In this document: one piece after another, positions 7,648-14,205 of the stretch
Position numbering within the stretch: the first letter of the stretch is position 1
How the letters are laid out: each line of letters starts with the position of its first letter
Origin: a virus
Virus record (IMG/VR): IMGVR_UViG_3300009702_000016
Location: 1-64,000 of that record
DNA length: 64,000 bases
Direction: 5' to 3' (one strand)
Position numbers and translations under genes: made by a program
The notes under the pieces: model-generated
The model's input: only the letters and a program-made list of their open reading frames with translations
What the model was told of the DNA's origin: nothing
The model's database searches: none

Positions 7648-8972
7648 AGATCATTCGTCCGAAGGCCGAAGAGAAGGCCATCCTGTCCATCCTACAGGGG
7701 TCTTCCAAGGTAAAGACCGAGCTTCTCGGAACCCTGTCTGCCGATCATTTTGGGTATACCCCAATGCACGCAGCGTTCCGTGCCATTGAGAGAATGCTCG
7801 TTACTTCTGCACTCGACCTGCCTTCGATGGAGACTTTCCTGAGCCACCCTGACCTAGATCAGGAGTCAGTGGCTATTCTTGGGTCCCCTACAGTGAGTCC
7901 GATTCGGAATGTTGACGATGCGAAGCGTCTAGTGCACATGCTAGACCATTACCGAATTGTTCGTACCTACTACACTTTCAGTTCGAACACCCTAAAAAGG
8001 ATGGAGGAAGAAGACAAGATAAACCTCACTGAACTCACTGACGACATGGAAGAGTGTCTGTCTACGATGAGGTCAGACGTGGGTGAGGTCCCTCTCTATC
8101 ATGTAGGAAGAGGAGTCAAGGACGAAGAGGCTGACGTACTGATGACCGAAGTGTTCGACAATAAGCCTGTTAAATTGATAGCGAGCACGTTCAACAACTT
8201 TGATTCTCGGACGGGAGGCTTCGGTACAACCGATCTGTTCATCCCTGCTTCCCACAAGAAGGGAGGCAAGTCCATCATGACTCTCAACATGGCAGCCAAC
8301 ATTCATATGAATGGCCATGATGTGATCTACATTCCCTTAGAGATGAACAAGCAAGAGACTGCAGAACGAATCATCTCTATGCTCTCTGGCGTAGAGCACA
8401 CCAAAATCCGAACGAAGAGTACGACCGCGATGGAGTACTCGAAGATGGGCAAGACCTGGAAGAGATTCAAACTTCGAGGAAGAAAGAAGAAGAATCGATT
8501 CACAGTGTGGCCGACCTCGCATACCAGCGTTAGCCATCTTAGAATCAAGCTAAAGCCCTTCAGGTATAATGTTATAGTAATCGACTACATTAACCTGCTA
8601 GATCACCCCAATAGCCATAAGATGCAAGACTGGCAGAAGCTAAACGACCTTGCACGAGAGTTGAAGCTCATGGCGAAGGATCTGAACGCCCTAGTGATTG
8701 CCCCGACACAGATGAACGAGGATGGAAGCCTACGGTATGCTCGTGGACTTGCGGAGCACGCAAATACCGTGTGGACGTGGAAGTATGGGGAAGAAGAGAA
8801 GGGAACACACATCCTAGCCATAGACCAACCTGCGGTACGTGGGTGGGCTCCGTTCAAATTTTTCCTGATGGAGGACTTCTCAAGAATGAAAGTTGTCGAC
8901 CATCTGGGAGGGGATCCTGACATGGACGTCGGCTCTCCTGTAAAGGTAAACAGTATGAAGGGACTAAAGTAA
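7644..8972 (+). CDS. DnaB-like replicative DNA helicase
   Basis: 442 residues. Residues 1-150 match the all-helical DnaB N-terminal domain (EEKAILSILQG, then DHFGYTPMHAAFRAI). The RecA-like core follows: FNNFDSRTGGF, Walker A ASHKKGGKS near 202-210, VIYIPLEMNKQETAERI near 231-247, Walker B VIVIDYINLLD near 308-318, and LALVIAPTQMN-type motif (NALVIAPTQMNEDG). The protein unwinds DNA ahead of the fork as a hexamer. The Walker A has ASHKK where G..G.G is normal. It starts inside the preceding gene (ATGA) and is followed after 6 bases by the IF-1 homologue. Confidence 0.88.
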   Translation: MKIIRPKAEEKAILSILQGSSKVKTELLGTLSADHFGYTPMHAAFRAIERMLVTSALDLPSMETFLSHPDLDQESVAILGSPTVSPIRNVDDAKRLVHMLDHYRIVRTYYTFSSNTLKRMEEEDKINLTELTDDMEECLSTMRSDVGEVPLYHVGRGVKDEEADVLMTEVFDNKPVKLIASTFNNFDSRTGGFGTTDLFIPASHKKGGKSIMTLNMAANIHMNGHDVIYIPLEMNKQETAERIISMLSGVEHTKIRTKSTTAMEYSKMGKTWKRFKLRGRKKKNRFTVWPTSHTSVSHLRIKLKPFRYNVIVIDYINLLDHPNSHKMQDWQKLNDLARELKLMAKDLNALVIAPTQMNEDGSLRYARGLAEHANTVWTWKYGEEEKGTHILAIDQPAVRGWAPFKFFLMEDFSRMKVVDHLGGDPDMDVGSPVKVNSMKGLK

Positions 8973-8978
8973 CAAGCA

Positions 8979-9200
8979 ATGCCGAAAGACGATCATATAC
9001 ACCTATCTGGCTCCGTAGAAAAAGTGCATCCGGGAGGCCAGTTCAGTGTCTCCTTAGAAAACGGTAATACCGTAACCGCAAGACTTTGCGGGAAGATGCG
9101 AAAGAACCGAATCCATGTGATTCTTGGTGACAAAGTGGATGTCGCTTTGTCCCCCTACGATCTTTCGCATGGCTTTATCACATTCCGACACAAGGTGTAA
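8979..9200 (+). CDS. infA: Translation initiation factor IF-1 homologue
   Basis: 73 residues, the exact size of bacterial IF-1, an OB-fold protein that occupies the A site of the 30S subunit during initiation. The match covers the whole chain: SGSVEKV...F.V.LENGNTVTA, then the signature GKMRKNRIHV, LGDKVDV, LSPYDLSHGFITFR. Against the E. coli IF-1 sequence as I remember it, about half of all positions are identical with no gaps. The RNA-contacting GKMRKN and the end PYDLS.G.I.FR are intact, so it should be functional. It lies between the DnaB-type helicase (6 bases) and a zinc-ribbon gene (1 base) in the replication block. It may favour phage mRNA initiation; the effect is unknown. Confidence 0.92.
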   Translation: MPKDDHIHLSGSVEKVHPGGQFSVSLENGNTVTARLCGKMRKNRIHVILGDKVDVALSPYDLSHGFITFRHKV

Positions 9201-9201
9201 C

Positions 9202-9408
9202 ATGAGACCGTTTAATGCCCACTGCTCCAAATGCAACGCTTCGATGTCCATATTCGCAGAGGAAAAGCCTGAACACTGCCCAAAGTGTGGAAGGAAACTG
9301 TTTGACACGAAGTACGAATCTTGTTCCTCTTGCTCTTGTAGGATCAAGAGTGGAGAGGGAAAGTGCGATACCTGCCGCGCAAACTCCGACGAGGGCACAG
9401 ATGAGTAA
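9202..9408 (+). CDS. Small zinc-ribbon protein
   Basis: 68 residues from the ATG at 9202, one base after the IF-1 stop. It contains three CxxC-type pairs: CSKC (8-11), CPKC (about 28-31) and a Cys-rich stretch CSSCSC followed by CDTC, enough for two zinc sites. This resembles double zinc-ribbon proteins that bind nucleic acid or partner proteins. The function is unknown. It overlaps the next gene by ATGAGTAA. It is the first of three consecutive Cys-rich genes. Confidence 0.75.
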   Translation: MRPFNAHCSKCNASMSIFAEEKPEHCPKCGRKLFDTKYESCSSCSCRIKSGEGKCDTCRANSDEGTDE

Positions 9409-9643
9409 CATCGTACACTGTGGTGGTTGCGGGGCCTCCTTAACTGCAATACAGGGACGAGTTCCGAACAAATGCCCGTTGTGTAGAGCGTCTCTTACTG
9501 TGGCGTATGAAGAGGGTAAGAAATGCTTTGCATGTGGATCTACTATAGCCAAAAGGAACTCCGTCTGCCCACAGTGTGATCGTGCCCAGAATGTTCAGCG
9601 TGTAAGTCCTGAGAACAAGCGTCGACCCCAAAAGATAAAGTAA
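9401..9643 (+). CDS. Double zinc-ribbon protein
   Basis: 80 residues from ATG 9401. Four CxxC pairs in order: CGGC (7-10), CPLC (25-28), CFAC (42-45) and CPQC (56-59), spaced as two four-Cys zinc ribbons. A basic tail follows (RVSPENKRRPQKIK), suggesting contact with nucleic acid. The start overlaps the preceding zinc-ribbon stop, and the stop shares its last base with the next start, so translation is probably coupled. The target is unknown. Confidence 0.78.
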   Translation: MSNIVHCGGCGASLTAIQGRVPNKCPLCRASLTVAYEEGKKCFACGSTIAKRNSVCPQCDRAQNVQRVSPENKRRPQKIK

Positions 9644-10029
9644 TGCCGAATTTCATCTCGACTTCTAGTCTTCTGAGGAAGAAGTATGAGGAGAGGAAAG
9701 ATGAGGTTGTTCGTGCTTTTCCTGCTCCCGTTAGCGAGATATGCAGGAACTGTTGGTACCAAGGACCGTGTACCTTTCGAACAATGATTCATCAGCCTCC
9801 TCATAGCTGCTGTGTCTACGAGTTCTTTGGGTCGATGGGGAACAATGAGGCTACTCTGGAAGAGGTCGTTAGCTTTACGTGCGATACCCGATGTAGGGAC
9901 CGACAAAACTGGGTTGGTGATCCCTGTCCGCACAACGAGGAATACTGTTCAAACCACTGCCCTGTATCCAGATACATACTCGGTGAAGATGCCTCGAACA
10001 TCGAGGACGTACCTTACGACGATGGATGA
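9643..10029 (+). CDS. Cys-rich protein, function unknown
   Basis: 128 residues with eleven cysteines, including ICRNCWYQGPC near 33-43, HSCCVYEF near 54-61, FTCDTRC near 78-84 and CPHNEEYCSNHCPVS near 94-108. The spacing suggests one or two zinc sites, or possibly an iron-sulphur site, but matches no family I know. It is third in the run of Cys-rich genes after IF-1 and is followed after three bases by the sliding clamp. The motif CRNC-x-Y-x-GPC is reminiscent of the Cys cluster at the SF2 helicase N-terminus. Confidence 0.7.
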   Translation: MPNFISTSSLLRKKYEERKDEVVRAFPAPVSEICRNCWYQGPCTFRTMIHQPPHSCCVYEFFGSMGNNEATLEEVVSFTCDTRCRDRQNWVGDPCPHNEEYCSNHCPVSRYILGEDASNIEDVPYDDG

Positions 10030-10032
10030 GAA

Positions 10033-11106
10033 ATGAAAGTAGAACTAGAGTCCTCTCTGTTTAGTCAGGCGATAAAGACGTGCGCAACTTTGATGGGAGC
10101 GGAGGTAGATGTCCTCCTTACTGCCGTAGAGAGCGGATTTCTTCGAATTGAAGCAGGAGCAAACAGCTCCTACGTGTACAACACACTCCCTGCGAAGGTA
10201 GCAGCTAAGGGACGTGTGGTGATCCCAATTCAGCGACTCATCGGACTCCCACTCCGGGAGGAGCTAAAACTGACGGCTTCGAGTTCGGAACTGTCCTTCA
10301 AGACAGGATCGTTCACAGGAACACTGAAGGCAAGCAGTGATGTCGACCGGGTGATTGCTCAGCGCCCCTTGAAGAAGTTCAAGCCAACAGTCCATGTTCC
10401 TACGGAAGTGTTCAAGGATGCCCTATCCCGTGTAAGCCTGGGGTCCTCCCTTCCTGGCGCTCAGCTGGGCGTTAGGGTGCAAGTGGGAGAGGATCTCACC
10501 CTGTCTACCACAGACCAGTATCGAGCGGTCATCTACAAGGACGAGCTTGCGCTGGCCCAAACGGAGCTTGACGTGCTTCTCCACCCAGACTTCCTGCATG
10601 GCGCAATGTCCAAGATATTGTCCCCCGAAGTAGGAATGGGAGTACACAAGGGAGTCTTTCACCTATCGACAGACACCGTTTCAATCTACCATCCCTCCAT
10701 CCAGCAACAGCCTGAGGATATCGAAGACTGGATGGACAACGGAATCGACTACAGTAAGAAGGAATGCACGGTAACTGTATCCTGCGACCGCTTGTCCAAG
10801 AACATACGAGAGGTGTCTGCGGTACAGCTAGGGTCGTTGGCCTATGACACCCACTTCGACCTGCTCATTAAGGGACAGCTGGCGCACCTAAGATGTAAGT
10901 CAGACCACGGGTCCACGAAGTCCTCCGTTGAACTGTTCAGGTCGAACGCAACAAAGACGATCACAAAGCTGTCCTCGAAGTACACATTGGAAATGCTGCA
11001 TCTAATCCGTGCAGGAGACTCTGACATCAGCTTTTGGAGTGACTTTATTCTCCTCGAAGGGCACGAAGGAAAGTTTCGTGGACTGATACCTACGGTTGCA
11101 GCATGA
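10033..11106 (+). CDS. DnaN-like sliding clamp
   Basis: 357 residues, close to the 360-370 of bacterial beta clamps, which form a dimeric ring tethering DNA polymerase to DNA. Three consecutive domains of about 120 residues are suggested. The best local signature is LSTTDQYRAVIY near 157-168, corresponding to the T-D-x-x-R block of DnaN domain 2. The C-terminus FRGLIPTVAA ends like the clamp C-terminal strand that lines the partner pocket. Overall divergence is high, so the family is assigned with moderate confidence; a PCNA-like clamp would be shorter. The stop overlaps the next gene by ATGA. Confidence 0.7.
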   Translation: MKVELESSLFSQAIKTCATLMGAEVDVLLTAVESGFLRIEAGANSSYVYNTLPAKVAAKGRVVIPIQRLIGLPLREELKLTASSSELSFKTGSFTGTLKASSDVDRVIAQRPLKKFKPTVHVPTEVFKDALSRVSLGSSLPGAQLGVRVQVGEDLTLSTTDQYRAVIYKDELALAQTELDVLLHPDFLHGAMSKILSPEVGMGVHKGVFHLSTDTVSIYHPSIQQQPEDIEDWMDNGIDYSKKECTVTVSCDRLSKNIREVSAVQLGSLAYDTHFDLLIKGQLAHLRCKSDHGSTKSSVELFRSNATKTITKLSSKYTLEMLHLIRAGDSDISFWSDFILLEGHEGKFRGLIPTVAA

Positions 11107-11486
11107 AATCAAAGGAGCCTGTTCTTCCCTGGAAGTCATTTGCTGATGGGAAGATTACCGAAGTAGAGAACAACTTTTGGGTTGTTCGAATGGGCGTTGT
11201 CGTCAACAAGCCAATCAAGCATAAGAAATACGAGGACAGCTACGTCTCTCTCCATTGCATGACAAGTTCCAGCAAGTCTACTCTAGGCTACTCACTACGA
11301 GCAAAGCGAGAGTTCCACCAGAAGTTCCAGCAGGAAACCTACTTGTCTCTTTTAGCTGACATCGAGAAGCACAAAAATCCAGATCTAGTATACGAAGACC
11401 AGAAAGTCAGGTTGTACAGGTTCAACTCTCAAAAGAATCCTAGCTACTGGTTTTTGGTAAGGTACAGACCCTCTGAGGCAAAATGA
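11103..11486 (+). CDS. Protein of unknown function between clamp and exonuclease
   Basis: 127 residues. It overlaps the clamp gene upstream and the exonuclease gene downstream by four bases each, so the three are probably co-translated. It is rich in Lys and aromatic residues (NNFWVVRMGVVVNKP, SYWFLVRYRP) and looks like a compact alpha/beta fold. No motif was recognised. Its neighbours suggest a replication or repair role, but this is inference only. Confidence 0.65.
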   Translation: MKSKEPVLPWKSFADGKITEVENNFWVVRMGVVVNKPIKHKKYEDSYVSLHCMTSSSKSTLGYSLRAKREFHQKFQQETYLSLLADIEKHKNPDLVYEDQKVRLYRFNSQKNPSYWFLVRYRPSEAK

Positions 11487-12205
11487 CAAAGAGCAAAGTA
11501 ATTGTCATGGACATCGAGACCATTCCCCTGCCTCAGTCCATGCTGTATACAGGGGAGAGCACAGTTGTTCCAATCCTTCAAGAGATCGTTTGCATCTCGT
11601 ATATCGAGTTGGACGACCGCTTCGAGGTTAAGAAGATTCGTACATTGGGTCTTCCTGAAATGAGCGAGAAGGCGGCAATCTCCGCTTTCGTGGGGGAAGT
11701 TTCTTCGGATACTATGGTGGTGACCTGGGGAGGACGAGGATTTGATATCCCTGTTCTCCTATATCGAGCTATGGTCAACGGAATCAAAGCAAAGGCACTC
11801 ACTGGAAAAGAGTTTTCCAACAGGTACAACCCTCTTAGTCACTTGGACCTTCAGGATGACATGACCTTCTTTGGTGCCGTTCGTAAAATCGGGCTAGACT
11901 ACACGTCTGCGGTTCTCGGTTTGCCAGGGAAAATGGAGGTTAAGGCATCTTCTGTGCACGACCTAATCGTCAGGAATAGGTTCAACTCCGTACGTTCTTA
12001 TTGCGTGACTGACGTTGTTCAGACACTCGTCGTATTTCTTCGTTGGGCCTATACGAAAGGCCTTTCTCCCAAGAACGAAGTGAACAACGCACTAGATTCT
12101 TTATTGGACCCGGATATTTATGATGAGTACTCCTTCGCTTCAGAGAAAGAAGGAGTTCAACTGGTCATAAATAACTGTGACTGGGACTCCCTAAAGATTT
12201 GGTAA
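11483..12205 (+). CDS. 3'-5' exonuclease related to the family B polymerase proofreading domain
   Basis: 240 residues. DEDDy-type motifs: VIVMDIETIP near 6-15 (ExoI), VVTWGGRGFDIPVL near 78-91 (ExoII), HLDLQDDMTFFGA near 116-128, and YCVTDVVQTLVVFLR near 173-187 with the Tyr and Asp of ExoIII. The arrangement is that of stand-alone exonucleases of the DNA_pol_B_exo2 kind. It is the second DEDD exonuclease in this block, and differs from the DEDDh enzyme at 6438. It may proofread or process ends. It overlaps the preceding gene by four bases. Confidence 0.8.
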   Translation: MTKSKVIVMDIETIPLPQSMLYTGESTVVPILQEIVCISYIELDDRFEVKKIRTLGLPEMSEKAAISAFVGEVSSDTMVVTWGGRGFDIPVLLYRAMVNGIKAKALTGKEFSNRYNPLSHLDLQDDMTFFGAVRKIGLDYTSAVLGLPGKMEVKASSVHDLIVRNRFNSVRSYCVTDVVQTLVVFLRWAYTKGLSPKNEVNNALDSLLDPDIYDEYSFASEKEGVQLVINNCDWDSLKIW

Positions 12206-12214
12206 AATAAAAGC

Positions 12215-12703
12215 ATGGCTATCGTTTGGGACGAGAATCAGCTACTTTCTTTGCTTACTCACTTAGAACGTGAAGTTCCACTAACTAGTGGCACCCTAAA
12301 TGTCATTTCCGCTTCCATACCTGAGAACAGCTTTGCTGGAAAGGTGGAGACTGGAATGAAGACATTCAACGTCTACTTGGGAATGGACATGTCTATGGGT
12401 ATGGGAATCGTAAATGTATTCCTTGGTTACATCATGGCACTTTCCTACGCAGAGTCCGCGTGGAACGAGGAAATGGATCCTAGCACCATTGTTTTCATGC
12501 ACGAGAAGGTGTGCGAGGCGATGCAGGACCAAAATCCAGAGTTCGCTCAGGAACTTCAAGAGCTTGACGGCCTACTTCTGGAGTGGTACAAGGCAACCTC
12601 TACAGACGCCCCCGAGGAAGACCAGTTCCTCTCTATCTATGCAGAAGACGACCTCACCTCAGGGTTGTTCTCCTCTGAAGAGGTGGATTACGGAGCGAAC
12701 TAG
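12215..12703 (+). CDS. Protein of unknown function
   Basis: 162 residues, not recognised. The middle is Met-, Gly- and hydrophobic-rich (LGMDMSMGMGIVNVFLGYIMAL, here shown as two pieces: LGMDMSMGMG and IVNVFLGYIMAL), followed by an acidic helical C-terminus. The hydrophobic stretch is short and interrupted, so a true membrane segment is uncertain. It begins 9 bases after the exonuclease and ends in TAG. The tRNA lies 68 bases downstream. Confidence 0.65.
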   Translation: MAIVWDENQLLSLLTHLEREVPLTSGTLNVISASIPENSFAGKVETGMKTFNVYLGMDMSMGMGIVNVFLGYIMALSYAESAWNEEMDPSTIVFMHEKVCEAMQDQNPEFAQELQELDGLLLEWYKATSTDAPEEDQFLSIYAEDDLTSGLFSSEEVDYGAN

Positions 12704-12771
12704 CCACAAGCACGATTAGGCGACTGACGTCCAATTTCTAGTGTGTAAAGGTTATCTATGACAGTCCCCCT

Positions 12772-12857
12772 GGAAAGTTGGCCGAGTGGTCGAAGGCACC
12801 TGATTTGAAATCAGGCGTGCCCTAAAGGCACCGGGGGTTCGAATCCCTCACTTTCCG
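12772..12857 (+). tRNA. tRNA-Ser (anticodon UGA, reads UCA)
   Basis: An 86-base cloverleaf. Acceptor GGAAAGT (12772-12778) pairs with ACTTTCC (12850-12856), with discriminator G at 12857, as in tRNA-Ser. The D stem is GCC/GGC (12781-12783, 12795-12797). The anticodon stem CCTGA/TCAGG encloses loop TTTGAAA, with anticodon TGA at 12806-12808. A long class II variable arm GTGCC/GGCAC is present, and the T stem GGGGG/CCCTC encloses TTCGAAT with one G-U pair. The 3' CCA is not encoded (the next bases are CCG), so a CCA-adding enzyme is needed. It is not a stop-codon suppressor. Confidence 0.96.
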
Positions 12858-12869
12858 CCGAGATGCACT

Positions 12870-13130
12870 ATGTTTAACGAAGGAACACCATTCACTGTCG
12901 ACGACTTCAGAGATAAGCTCAAGGCTTATGTAGACTGGACTGAAACGAAGAAAGGAACAACTCTTTCTGATGACAGATTACAGAGTCTATCCTCAGTCCT
13001 AGGTACTCCTGCTGAAACCATTCGTCAGTGGATCATAGGAAGAGCACGACCCTCAATTACGGAAGAGCGTAGTCTACTTTCAGTCTTAGGAACTATGGTC
13101 TGCAATAAAACCAGGATTGAGAACAAGTAG
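12870..13130 (+). CDS. Small helix-turn-helix protein (Cro/CI-like)
   Basis: 86 residues starting 12 bases after the tRNA. The segment LSDDRLQSLSSVLGTPAETIRQW is followed by IIGRARPSITEERSLLSVLG, with the spacing of an XRE/Cro-type helix-turn-helix: helix 2, a turn at GTPAE, recognition helix TIRQWIIGR, then PS and a fourth helix. Such proteins are DNA-binding regulators. It is probably transcribed with the tRNA and the 54-aa gene that follows after 16 bases. The target is unknown. Confidence 0.65.
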   Translation: MFNEGTPFTVDDFRDKLKAYVDWTETKKGTTLSDDRLQSLSSVLGTPAETIRQWIIGRARPSITEERSLLSVLGTMVCNKTRIENK

Positions 13131-13146
13131 AACACAAGAAGGAAGC

Positions 13147-13311
13147 ATGAAGATTAGCCTAGACTTAGCGCAAGACATTGCCAAAAGAGTTAACAAGCAG
13201 TTATCGGATTGGGACATCCCAATGTCAGTACGTCCGAACTTTATTGTCATGGTCTCTTTGGTTGTTCGTGAGCTTCGGAGGGAAGCTCGGAAGTCAAGAG
13301 ACACAAAATAA
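13147..13311 (+). CDS. 54-aa basic protein, function unknown
   Basis: ATG at 13147 is preceded by AAGAAGGAAGC, a good ribosome-binding site. The product is helical, with a basic C-terminus (VVRELRREARKSRDTK) that could bind nucleic acid. The stop at 13309-13311 lies 8 bases before a strong terminator, so it is the last gene of that transcript. No family was recognised. Confidence 0.6.
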   Translation: MKISLDLAQDIAKRVNKQLSDWDIPMSVRPNFIVMVSLVVRELRREARKSRDTK

Positions 13312-13319
13312 CCACACGT

Positions 13320-13358
13320 AAGGCGTACCATGTTTTTCCATGGTACGCCTTTTTTGTT
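13320..13358 (+). terminator. Rho-independent terminator
   Basis: A perfect 12-bp stem, AGGCGTACCATG at 13321-13332 with CATGGTACGCCT at 13339-13350 (13 bp counting A13320 with T13351), with loop TTTTTC, followed at once by a T run (13350-13356). It closes the rightward replication transcript after the 54-aa gene. The strong palindrome could also work weakly on the other strand. Confidence 0.93.
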
Positions 13359-13376
13359 CCTAACGGGTACACTTCG

Positions 13377-13601
13377 ATGAAAGAGTTTGAGATGGAGATG
13401 ACGAAGGCGTTTGACCGCTATCTAGATGACTATTGCCACAGTATGGAGGAGGGAAGGGAGGATGAAGCAGTTGCCTTTTCATACAAGGCCGAAGCTATCC
13501 GCGACCTGGAGGACTCAATCAAGAGTTCTCTTTGTTCCTCCCTCCTTCGTAAAAAGTCGTCAGGTCTTTTTGCGGAGCGGGAACACCCCCTCCTTTCGTA
13601 G
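13377..13601 (+). CDS. Small acidic protein, function unknown
   Basis: 74 residues from ATG 13377, 19 bases after the terminator and without an obvious ribosome-binding site. Helical and acidic (FDRYLDDYCHSMEEGRED), with residues 30-50 predicted to be a second helix. The last 42 bases overlap the end of the oppositely oriented 185-aa gene, which is unusual here, so either the 3' end or the gene itself may be spurious. Composition of the first 50 codons looks coding. Confidence 0.45.
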   Translation: MKEFEMEMTKAFDRYLDDYCHSMEEGREDEAVAFSYKAEAIRDLEDSIKSSLCSSLLRKKSSGLFAEREHPLLS

Positions 13602-14117
13602 CCTCTCTTCCGCTGCTGGAGACTTTGTCCTCTGCCACTTATCGTAGAGCTTGAGGATGTCCTGTGGCGTACGCATAACTGTGGACTCTTTGACCTCATC
13701 GAGTACGAGAGCAAACTCGTCAAAGCCGTCTGATAGGTCGTAGTACACCTTGTTGAACCCCTTTGGAGAGAGACCCGCAGCATTAGCGTACGCGGATCCT
13801 CCAATCGTGGTCACATAGCTTCTATGCACTCCTTTCCTCTCTAAGAAATCGGAGAAGAACCCAAGTAGGAACAAGGCAGAGTCTCCTGCTTTTCGGTACA
13901 GGTAGAAGCGCTCTAAGTCAGAAGCGGCCTCTCGTGCTTTTGACAACTGGAAAGCCAGAGGCTCCTCTAGGTCGTCCTGTGCGAATGCCTTCTTCGTGAG
14001 CACCTCTACGAGGTAGAACTCTACGATCTGCTCTACAGAGATCCCAAGACGACCTATGGCCGAAGTGACAGCCTCGTAGAAGTAAGACTTAGCAGTATTA
14101 CTTCCGAGGCTCGTCAC
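13560..14117 (-). CDS. 185-aa protein, function unknown, last gene of the structural array
   Basis: GTG start at 14117, with AAAGGG about 10 bases upstream. The protein is helical; a Gly/Ala-rich stretch (TTIGGSAYANAAGLSPKGF) sits near residues 103-121. No family was recognised. It is the most downstream gene of the leftward virion operon and ends convergent with the 74-aa gene. Its start lies one base after the TAA that closes the in-frame extension of the giant gene, the tight spacing typical of genuine neighbours in this array. Confidence 0.7.
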   Translation of the reverse strand: MTSLGSNTAKSYFYEAVTSAIGRLGISVEQIVEFYLVEVLTKKAFAQDDLEEPLAFQLSKAREAASDLERFYLYRKAGDSALFLLGFFSDFLERKGVHRSYVTTIGGSAYANAAGLSPKGFNKVYYDLSDGFDEFALVLDEVKESTVMRTPQDILKLYDKWQRTKSPAAEERLRKEGVFPLRKKT

Positions 14118-14118
14118 C

Positions 14119-14205
14119 TTAGAAACCCTTTAAGTCCAGGTCACCTAAATAGTCGTTTGTCTTTTTGTCTTCCGCCTCAATGGCGTCTGCTTCCTCGGGC
14201 CTATT
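14119..14205 (-). other. 28-codon open extension in frame behind the TAG of the giant gene
   Basis: After the TAG at 14206-14208 the same frame continues for 28 sense codons (NRPEEADAIEAEDKKT, then NDYLGDLDLKGF) to TAA at 14119-14121. The sequence is acidic and helical like the giant protein, and its TAA is one base from the next gene's GTG. Without it this would be an 88-base gap in an array where most gaps are under 15. It could be a readthrough extension, or a former C-terminus cut off by a nonsense change. There is no independent proof of translation. Confidence 0.4.

Noticed and set aside
12215-12703. Membrane protein assignment
   Set aside because: The hydrophobic part is Met/Gly-rich and interrupted, too weak to call a transmembrane helix.
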